Below, one piece after another: positions 59,101-64,000 of a DNA stretch of 64,000 nucleotides. Source of the DNA: Meghimatium bilineatum (taxonomy: Eukaryota; Mollusca; Gastropoda; Stylommatophora; Philomycidae). The stretch spans positions 16,543,944-16,607,943 of the forward strand of contig CM067304.1 of assembly GCA_034231615.1 (NCBI GenBank), written 5' to 3'. Within the stretch, counting starts at the first letter, position 1; every line of letters starts with the position of its first letter. Below the pieces are notes generated by a model that saw only the letters and a list, made by a program, of their open reading frames with translations, searched no databases and was not told where the DNA came from. The position numbers were made by a program, and so were the translations under genes.

Positions 59101-61799
59101 GTGTTCTATTTGTGAAACTGATATTTAGCCTTTTTTTTTGGTTTGTTTGGTTTTTTTATTTTTTTTGTTTTTTTTTATTTTCTCTTTTTCCTTTTGTCTT
59201 TTTTTGTGTGTGTTGTTGTTGTTATTTTACAAATTTGTATTTACAACTTTTGAATGATTAATCCGTTACGTCCACAATACAGTATAATATACGAAGGACT
59301 GATTCAGGACATGACAGTTTTAAAATTACATATTATTGCATACATACTCGAGATTTTGGTGGATACAAATGGTCTTTTCTGAAGTGTGTTGGCCGTGATT
59401 TGCTGTGTCAACACATTCATACTTGATTGTGTGTATGGAAACACACGATAGTGGTACTTGAGTTCCAATCTCTAAACACTGTAACACTTTAAGTGAACAG
59501 TCTATTCGGTCAATGTAAAACATGACAAGACAAATCTAGTTTTGAATATATTAACAAGATATATAAACTGTCAACGGCGTATGGCTGCCACTGGAGACAT
59601 CATCACATAAAAAAAACCCTATCATCTCTGTGCTCAGACATTCGGATGAGCGTAAAGAAATCTTGCCAAATCATTCCTTGATATTGTCAATCCAGGATTT
59701 TCTCCTACTGTCCTTTCTCCTTCAACCCTCAACCTGTGGTTCTAAATACCGTACAATTCCATTATAACAACTTGGTACGGACCAATGAAATTTGTATGTA
59801 GTAACAGATCCTCGCTATATACGGGCGGGGGGGGGGACTCCTTATTTTATGACATTTTTATCCATTGTCGACCTATGCTTAATAAAAAAAATGTCATTGA
59901 CTTTCTTTGCGGGTCAACAAGGGTTACTTAAGCTTTACTGATTACTTCATTCTTCTTCTTCTGCGTTCGTTCTCATACTCCTGCAGATTAGCAGGATGCA
60001 AGCCGGAGAACGGAATGCGTTTTGTCATGGTTTACAGCATTGCTGCGATATAGCGCCTTTCGGCCTGACACATCCGACTTCAACATGGCATTGGGTCACT
60101 GACCCTATATGGGATGGGACAGCCAACTCCATCCGATAACCTCCTAAGTCGCCTTTTGCGACATGCGTGGAAGGTAAACAGTGTTGCTATTCTTTGCTCC
60201 CCTTTCAGGCCCCGGCAACACACGGGCGGCTTTATTGATTAAATAAAGAAGGTGATGATAATCCCACCGCTAATCCTCCTTACTAATAATCTGCAATGAA
60301 GCGATGATTCATCAAGCGCCCACGTTATAGCTATTGCAAATCAAATACTTGCTGTAAACTGGTTTATGACCACATACATTTTTTTTATGTATCACACAAA
60401 TTGAAGGATAGCTTAGTTGTGACAGTCGATAACACGAAATTAGCTGGAGTTTTAGAACTAAAAGATTATAATTTGGAAAAAAAACTGTTAACATGAAAGT
60501 CGTGGGCTGGAGTTCAAGGACTAAAAGATTCTAATTAAGAAAAAAACTTGTTAACATGAAAGTCGTGGGCTGGAGTTCAAGGACTAAAAGTTTCTAATTT
60601 GAAAAACTGTTAACATGAAAGTCGTGAACTGGTTTGCTGTTTCTCGCCAGTTCCCTCATTTGATCAGAAACTCCTATTATGTTGTTCAAGGACTAAAAGA
60701 TTCAAATAAAAGTTGCTAATATCAAAGTATGTAAGAAGTAAAAGTTTATGTTTTTGAAAGAACTACTGTAAAAACGGATTTGGAAATATAACTCTGTTAA
60801 CGATTTATATTTGGTATGTACAAGCAAGCCCTTCTTCAATATATATTCCATAGACAGACATTTCCACAAGTAATCAACCGCTACTCTCTTCAAAACTGTA
60901 TATGTAATTCGTCTTAGTCAGAGAAGGTCACGCTGGATACATTAGCTTTACAGAGCTCTCCAGACATCACGCTCCTCAGAATTTCGTAGTATTGTAAATA
61001 AAATCACGCCCTGCCAATTTTTTTAATTTATAAATCCAGGATTATCTCTATCTCCTCTTCTCCTTCCACCCTCGACTGTTTCTTGCAAAAAAATTTTAAG
61101 TGTGATTCGTGGCTCCGTACATGCTCAAACTAAACAATCATACGTTGTTTCACCACCACTAAAAGTGGTTCTTGATAACCTGCACGTTTGTTTATTTGCT
61201 GCCGGATAAATATATTTGTCTTGTGGTCTATACAACTAATTTCGCCCGTGTGTTGCGGAGCCCGAAAGGGGAAAAAAGAATAGCAACACTGTTTACCTTC
61301 CATGCATGTCGTAAGAGGCGACTAAGGAGGTCATGGGATAGAGTTGGCTGTCCCATCCCATATAGGTTGTGACCCAAAGCCATACTGAAGTCGGATGTGT
61401 CAGGCCGAAAGGCGCTATATCGCAGCAATGCTGTAAACCATGACAAAACGCATTCCGTTCTCCTGACTACATCCTACTAATCTGCAGGAGTTTGAGAACG
61501 AACGCAGAAGAAGAAGATACAACTAATTCTTAACGTACATCTGCAGCATTGTTTTCAAAAGCTTGAATCATTCTTTCCCTGTCTGTAGGTAGGAAGGCAA
61601 CTAGATATTGTCATCCATAAGGTAGAGTGACAACTAAACGATGTCAAGATTTAGTGACAGTGGTTGTATACGAAACTAGAATGTTCAATATTTACCTTAT
61701 CTCCTGCTGTAGTTTTAATCACCCATTGCTCTCCATCTTTAGATATTTCAACAACTGGTTTGCTGTTTCTCGCCAGTTCCCTCATTTGATCAGAAACTC
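50110..61799 (-). CDS. Fatty-acid-binding protein gene (FABP/P2 family), exons 2-4, 5' end outside
   Basis: Encodes a cytosolic ten-stranded beta-barrel that binds fatty acids or similar lipids. Exons read on the minus strand: GVSDQMRELARNSKPVVEIS and DGEQWVIKTTAGDK; TAETRFIEDVEVETVSLIGK plus RVK; TILKIEGNVMIERQKIDDLD plus IVIERTVVDGVYVS; KMRANGVEATIKFTRG and stop. All junctions obey GT-AG. Lengths 104+69=173, 102 and 51 equal the classical FABP exons 2, 3 and 4, and the first junction is in phase 1 as in vertebrate genes. With a 24-residue exon 1, which must lie beyond 64,000, the product would be 132 residues, the family norm. Introns: 6,116, 3,436 and 1,812 bases. Odd points: exon 2 is split by an extra phase-0 intron, and the C-terminal R-x-Y carboxylate-binding motif reads I-K-F, while the exon 3 Arg (VIERT) is kept. 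Ligand preference is therefore uncertain. No break is seen. Confidence 0.95.
50245..50425. repeat. ~68-base repeat, 2.7 units, in FABP last intron
   Basis: TCGCTGGCAATGACGACTAG plus TTTCAGACTT and TTGTTGTTGCATCTCT units. Located 85-265 bases upstream of the last exon. Confidence 0.85.
50426..51044. other. FABP intron DNA
   Basis: At 50,560-50,592 ATGATCCCATGGACGGCTGG is a diverged end of the element seen at 16,240 and 38,478. Nothing else is recognised. Confidence 0.45.
51045..51300 (+). mobile_element. tRNA-headed SINE, plus strand
   Basis: A box TGGCGTAGTGG at 51,059-51,069 and B box GGTTCGAATCC at 51,103-51,113 give an RNA polymerase III promoter. The head does not close into a full cloverleaf, so it is a SINE, not a tRNA gene. 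The body ends GTGAAGTCAATCTTCTACAG near 51,280, then A/T-rich. The same family is in opposite orientation at 55,157-55,400. Confidence 0.88.
51440..51790 (-). mobile_element. LINE C-terminal fragment in FABP intron
   Basis: The minus strand reads LFTKTLCGELKTFPHGQKKR plus FKDTIKTSLTHINN and RTSYITHHNKNMFEERK, the LYGELxxGxRxxGxxKKRFKDxLKxxL motif of a LINE ORF2 end. Open for 110 codons but cut at both ends. Confidence 0.75.
51973..52074 (-). CDS. FABP exon 3 (102 bases)
   Basis: Acceptor TTTTTTTCAG|ACC; donor TCG|GTATAT; phase 0 at both ends. Strands F-H (TILKIEGN, MIERQKI, DIVIERTVVDG). The Arg in VIERT aligns with the family's Arg106, one of the fatty-acid carboxylate contacts. Confidence 0.95.
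52245..54690. repeat. 46-base minisatellite with higher-order structure, in FABP intron
   Basis: From about 52,330 to 54,390 there are roughly 44 units of AGCTAAAAGGATTACTTTAT plus AATCATGTAAAGCGCTACCT plus GCTCAC. Three variable sites (GCGCT/GAGCT, TACT/TACG, CTGA/CTAA) allow units to be typed. A run of at least seven typed units repeats exactly 16 units (736 bases) later, at 52,661 and 53,397. The ends (52,245-52,330 and 54,390-54,690) are a longer ~51-base form with CATCATCATC instead of TATAATC. Confidence 0.96.
54691..54969. other. FABP intron DNA
   Basis: Nothing recognised. Confidence 0.4.
54970..55150 (-). mobile_element. SINE-like repeat, diverged copy
   Basis: CACGACACATCCGACTTCAG at the left and TTCTTTGCTCCCCTTTCAAG at the right are the reverse complement of 61,260-61,405. 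It abuts the tRNA-headed SINE at 55,157. Confidence 0.75.
55157..55400 (-). mobile_element. tRNA-headed SINE, minus strand
   Basis: On the minus strand the A box is TGACATAGTGG (55,386-55,396) and the B box is GGTTCGAATTC (55,344-55,354). The tail GAAGTCAATCGTCTACGCC matches the family at 51,045-51,300. It is more mutated than that copy. Confidence 0.82.
55511..55579 (-). CDS. FABP exon 2, second part (69 bases)
   Basis: Acceptor ATTTCAG|ACA; donor AAG|GTATGT; phase 0 at both ends. Reads TAETRFIEDVEVETVSLIGK plus RVK, equivalent to the vertebrate strand D-E region (TEISFxLGEEFxExTxDxRxVK). FIEDVEVE replaces the usual FxLGEEFE, so the conserved Gly of that turn is absent. Confidence 0.93.
55787..55970. 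repeat. ~45-base repeat, four units
   Basis: TCATCTAAATTTTTTGTCAG plus GCAAAGAAATGTACACACAC units, within the long FABP intron. Confidence 0.9.
55978..56450. repeat. 18-base minisatellite turning into a 32-base one
   Basis: TTGATATTTGGCATCG and TTGATACCTGGCATCG units of about 18 bases give way near 56,275 to a 32-base composite (GATAGGTGACATCGTCAATA plus TTTGGTATCGTT) repeated five times: a dimer of two diverged units that became the new repeating unit. Confidence 0.93.
56451..57159. other. FABP intron DNA, nothing recognised
   Basis: AT-rich with homopolymer runs. No gene or element recognised. Confidence 0.4.
57160..57345 (-). mobile_element. Penelope-like 3' end fragment, minus strand
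   Basis: Reverse complement of 58,925-59,110 over the ATCTATTTCTTCTATGGTAA and CATGATTACATAC region. The CGAAACG motif reads TCGAATCGGTG here and has decayed. Confidence 0.5.
57365..57401. repeat. TG-rich microsatellite
   Basis: (TG)n with interruptions. Confidence 0.9.
57425..57670 (-). mobile_element. LINE C-terminal fragment
   Basis: The minus strand reads FFRPFEETRWHGKGVVGGDG then SRGRGRPRRRWTRDSGMHAH, the GxxRGRPRRRW motif of LINE ORF2 ends. Cut at both sides. Confidence 0.72.
57738..58163. repeat. 25-base minisatellite, 17 units
   Basis: CTACCTGTTCCTACATTTAC plus ATTAT, with a few C/T variants. It is open in more than one frame for 155 codons because the unit lacks stops. Not coding. 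Confidence 0.97.
58207..58405 (-). mobile_element. LINE 3' end, (TGA)n tail
   Basis: TCATCATCATCAAGTACCGT plus CTCCGCAACGAGAGTTGGCT closely matches 39,226-39,420, the same subfamily. A ~200-base 5'-truncated piece. Confidence 0.85.
58406..58924. other. FABP intron DNA, nothing recognised
   Basis: No repeats and no exon signals that I can support. Confidence 0.4.
58925..59110 (+). mobile_element. Penelope-like 3' end fragment, plus strand
   Basis: ATCTATTTCTTCTATGGTAA, then CTTATCTTGACAACGGCATT plus GTGGTCGAAACGTTG at 59,064-59,098. The CGAAACGTTG tail is characteristic of Penelope-like elements. Inverted partner at 57,160-57,345. Confidence 0.55.
59130..59220. repeat. T-rich low-complexity tract
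   Basis: Runs of T with G and C interruptions. Lies in the long FABP intron, A-rich on the transcribed sense. Confidence 0.9.
59221..59619. other. FABP intron DNA, nothing recognised
   Basis: No gene or element recognised. Confidence 0.4.
59620..59750 (-). mobile_element. LINE C-terminal scrap
   Basis: The minus strand carries LRVEGERTVGENPGLT and, by frame change, a DNIKEW-like piece and FFTLIRMSEHRD, as in the end of many LINE ORF2 proteins (RGRPRKxWxDNIKEW). A second scrap (VEGGRRRDRD-like) is at 61,035-61,085. Confidence 0.55.
59943..60232 (-). mobile_element. SINE-like repeat, whole copy, minus strand
   Basis: Near-exact reverse complement of 61,243-61,521. It starts with the tail TTCTTCTTCTGCGTTCG and carries CTGACACATCCGACTTCAAC and TAAGTCGCCTTTTGCGACAT. 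No clear A and B boxes are visible, so the promoter type is unknown. Confidence 0.88.
60429..60626. repeat. ~60-base repeat, three units
   Basis: GTTAACATGAAAGTCGTGGG plus CTGGAGTTCAAGGACTAAAA plus G-TTCTAATT units. The last unit is interrupted by a 60-base copy of FABP exon sequence at 60,627. Confidence 0.88.
60627..60686 (-). pseudogene. 60-base partial copy of FABP exon 2 (first part)
   Basis: Identical to 61,753-61,812: 13 bases of upstream intron with the AG acceptor plus the first 47 coding bases of the exon (GVSDQMRELARNSKP). There is no donor, so it cannot serve as a normal internal exon. It sits precisely within a unit of the local 60-base repeat. Confidence 0.93.
60687..61157. other. 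FABP intron DNA
   Basis: A short LINE C-terminal scrap at about 61,035-61,085. Nothing else recognised. Confidence 0.4.
61158..61242. repeat. Dispersed repeat shared with copies A and B
   Basis: AGTGGTTCTTGATAACCTGC plus TGTTTATTTGCTGCCGGATA matches 8,202-8,280 and 33,587-33,658, diverged. Confidence 0.7.
61243..61521 (+). mobile_element. SINE-like repeat, whole copy, plus strand
   Basis: Runs from CCCGTGTGTTGCGGAGCCCG to the tail GCAGAAGAAGAAGA. It includes GTCGTAAGAGGCGACTAAGG, GAAGTCGGATGTGTCAGGCC and AATCTGCAGGAGTTTGAGAA. Inverted partner at 59,943-60,232, 1.0 kb away, in the same FABP intron. Scraps occur at 13.9, 15.9, 17.2, 26.3, 48.9 and 55.0 kb. Confidence 0.9.
61696..61799 (-). 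CDS. FABP exon 2, first part (104 bases)
   Basis: Acceptor AATAATAG at 61,800-61,807; donor AAG|GTAAAT at 61,690-61,698. It starts in phase 1 (the first base of the Gly codon comes from exon 1) and ends in phase 0 after TTAGDK. It covers the helix-turn-helix lid end and strands B-C (GVSDQMREL, KPVVEIS, WVIKT). The polypyrimidine tract is weak because the intron just upstream is a minisatellite starting within 15 bases. Confidence 0.95.
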
Positions 61800-61810
61800 C
61801 TATTATGTTG

Positions 61811-62175
61811 TTATGTAAGAAAAATACATGTTGTAATGTAATAAATATACATGTTGTTATGTAAGGAACATAATGTTCTTATGTAAGGAACATACATGTT
61901 GTTATGTAAGGAACATAATGTTCTTATGTAAGGAACATACATGTTGTTATGTAAGGAACATAATGTTCTTATGTAATAAATATACATGTTGTTATGTAAG
62001 AAACATACATGATGTTATGTAAGGAACCTACATGTTGTTATGTAAGGAACATAATGTTCTTATGTAATAAACATACATGTTGTTATGTAAGAAATATACA
62101 TGATGTTATGTAAGAAACATACATGATGTTATGTAAGGAACCTACATGTTGTTATGTAAGGAACATAATGTTTTT
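61811..62175. repeat. 21-23-base minisatellite beside FABP exon 2
   Basis: Alternating TGTTGTTATGTAAGGAACAT and TGTTCTTATGTAAGGAACAT type units, with AATAAATATACA and GATGTTATG variants. It begins about 10 bases upstream of the exon's acceptor, so the branch-point region lies in repeat. Confidence 0.93.
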
Positions 62176-62177
62176 AT

Positions 62178-62705
62178 GTTCTTGATTCTTTATTATAAAC
62201 TAACATCACAGCAAGTAGGGTACTCCCATAAGTGCTCCGCTCTCCGTTCCAGCAGCCATCTCAGTGTATGTAGACTTAGAGTCCCAGTCATGTGTTGATT
62301 ACCTGATCTAGAGACTTTCACACAAAAAATTACTTTTCCTTCCCTCACCTCTAGATACTCCCATTTCTAACATTCTCTGTATGTGTACGTTCTCGGTCAT
62401 TGAATTTATTACTGCCTTGATCAAGTGTGCTTTATCTCTTCTCAGCAATGTGCGTCTATTGCGGCATTGCCTGCCAATATGTCTGCTCTCTCGTTTCCTC
62501 TAACCCCAGCTTGACCAAGGCAGTATTTCCATGTAATGCTCTGGACAGTTGAGTTGTTTAATAAGTCCCACCATTCTTTTCTTAGCATGAACTTTTCTAT
62601 CTTGCGCAGCATGCTTTGATAGTCTGTGAATTTTACCTAGTGTATTGATGTATCAACCAATTAAGTGTTGCTGTAACTCCCTCTATCTCCATCCTCATTA
62701 AAAAC
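62178..62705 (-). mobile_element. RNase H-bearing LINE 3' end, (AATCAAG)n tail
   Basis: Tail TTCTTGATTCTTTATTATAA; then GTACTCCCATAAGTGCTCCG and, at 62,600-62,640, the RNase H region TTTCTATCTTGCGCAGCATG. Same subfamily as 42,541 and 62,860. Frame-broken and 5'-truncated. Confidence 0.85.
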
Positions 62706-62859
62706 AACGCTAAAGCTTCAGCCCTCACAGTTCGTGGACGGGCACAGCGTGGACGGGAGAAACAACAAAGTTTCGGCAGCAATAGACTCGGAGCGTATGT
62801 TAGAAATATGCAATTGCTTGAGGTTTGTATTTGAGAAATAAATGTATATGTTTTGATTC
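62706..62859. other. Spacer in the FABP first intron
   Basis: Short unique segment between two LINE copies. FABP exon 1 was looked for here and not found. Confidence 0.5.
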
Positions 62860-64000
62860 TTGATTAGGAACAAATGTCACAGCACTAGGGCATTCCCATA
62901 GCATGAACTTGCCACTCTGCTTGCCGTTCCGTCAGCCATCTAAAAGTGTATAAGCTCAGTGTCCCAGTCAGTTGCTTATTACTCGTTCTTCTTATCTTTC
63001 CTGAGAGGGAGCACTATCTCCCATTACGTCTAGTCATTCCCATTTCTACCATTCTCTGAATATGAACATTGTCACGTTCGACTTCCTCCTCGTCTTCTCG
63101 TAGGGTATCCATGACTGCTCTAATCAATTCAGTCCTGTCTCTTCTTATCTCGGTGCCGTTCACCAAAGCTTTACCAGCCAACACATCAGCTTTTTCGTTT
63201 CCCCTGACCCTAGCATGACCAGGACAGTAAATCCATGTAATGTTATGCGCATTGCCGAGAAGAGTGACCATTCAGTTCTGATCATACACTTTTCTATCTT
63301 GCGCAGCATACTTTGAGAGTCCGATAGAATCGCCGAGTTTGTTGGTAGTTGCGTCGCTAGCCAAATGAGAGTTGCTGTCACCGCTTCTATTTCCATTCTC
63401 ATACTTGATGTTGTAGTGGGGTAGGCAGCTGACTTCTCAGCTAATTCCATGTCATTTTAGTAGGCCACGAAACCCCAATCACACCTGTTTGTTTCTTGCG
63501 TTACTGAGCCGTCTATGTAAATTATTATATTATGTGGCTTCGAGTACTACAGTATGAGTTCTTGGATCATTTCCTCTGTTCTGTTGGCCGCCAAACGTCA
63601 CCCATTCACAGCCTCTTCCCACTTCCTCCAGCTCACAAACTCTGAGTAGGGTATCTTCTACTTCTGCCATCCAGGACCTTCCTCTCTTCATTCGCCTTCC
63701 TTTTGTGTTGTCTAGAGTTTGGTGTAAGACATGATGATCATTATTGGCAACCTTGAAGTATTCTTTAACGTGGGTTATTTTATGTCTTGATTTGATGCTA
63801 GGTAGGTCTAGAATAAACCTCATGGCCATGATATGTGTATCTCTTGTGCATACTGGGACAACTCTCATGGCTTCATTGTGAACTCTCTCCAATCTATCCA
63901 CCTGTGTTTGCAACAGTGTCAATAAACCTAAACCATAGTCCAGCACAGATAATACCACTGCCTGAATCATCTGAAAAAGGGTTCTCTGCGGCATCTCTGC
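62860..64000 (-). mobile_element. RNase H-bearing LINE, runs off the window
   Basis: The minus strand carries the thumb region VLSVLDYGLGLLTLLQTQVD, RLERVHNEAMRVVPVCTRDT, KGRRMKRGRSWMAEVEDTLL, then RNase H pieces CPGHARVRGNEKADVLAGKA with a TTTSSMRMEIEAVTATLIWL block. Interrupted by a few frame changes. It is the best copy of its subfamily here and shows Trp (GRSW) where the 4,487-6,655 copy has a stop. The 5' part lies beyond 64,000. Confidence 0.9.

Noticed and set aside
62706-62859. FABP exon 1
   Set aside because: No frame with the expected start and N-terminal FABP signature upstream of a GT donor in phase 1. Also not seen elsewhere upstream of 61,799, so it must lie beyond 64,000.

Overview
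The window is animal nuclear DNA, most likely from a mollusc and probably a gastropod. The evidence is spliced coding DNA with GT-AG introns, many 5'-truncated LINEs, tRNA-headed SINEs, Penelope-type tails and very abundant minisatellites. The species is inference. There are no bacterial operons, CRISPR arrays or rRNA genes.  One host gene is read with high confidence: a fatty-acid-binding protein (FABP) gene on the minus strand, about 50,110-61,799. Four coding exons lie in the window; the first exon must lie beyond 64,000. Exon lengths are 104+69, 102 and 51 bases, i.e. the classical FABP exon 2 (173), 3 (102) and 4 (51), with exon 2 split by an extra phase-0 intron. Its introns hold a 2 kb array of 46-base units with higher-order structure, SINEs in opposed orientation, LINE scraps and a 60-base copy of part of its own exon. 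A second possible gene is a 69-residue secreted peptide with six mature cysteines (26,038-26,247, minus).  Layout. 1-12,127 and 27,330-36,499 are two near-identical copies (A, B) of one segment, 27.3 kb apart. They differ by LINE insertions seen only in A and by unit numbers in several minisatellites. 36,500-37,589 is a third, partial, rearranged copy made largely of a minisatellite grown out of LINE reverse-transcriptase sequence. 12.1-19.8 kb holds LINE scraps and an unrecognised block of open frames with mixed base composition (14.57-15.9 kb). 19.84-25.96 kb is a roughly 6 kb foldback element: long inverted arms built of tandem subrepeats around a loop of about 400 bases, with no recognisable transposase. 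Part of the same family recurs at 39.86-41.5 kb. 37.9-45.0 kb is mainly LINE fragments; 45.1-46.7 kb is stacked minisatellites; 47.8-48.7 kb is a broken copy of a multicopy protein gene. 49.3-61.8 kb is the FABP gene and its 3' flank; 62.2-64.0 kb is two LINE 3' ends in its upstream intron.  LINEs fall into at least three sets: (i) an RNase H-bearing I-group set with (ACTA)n or (AATCAAG)n tails; (ii) an RTE/Jockey-like set with (TGA)n tails and the C-terminal LTYGCESWT motif; (iii) a set with (ACTG)n or (ACATA)n tails. Three well-bounded copies have readable target-site duplications.
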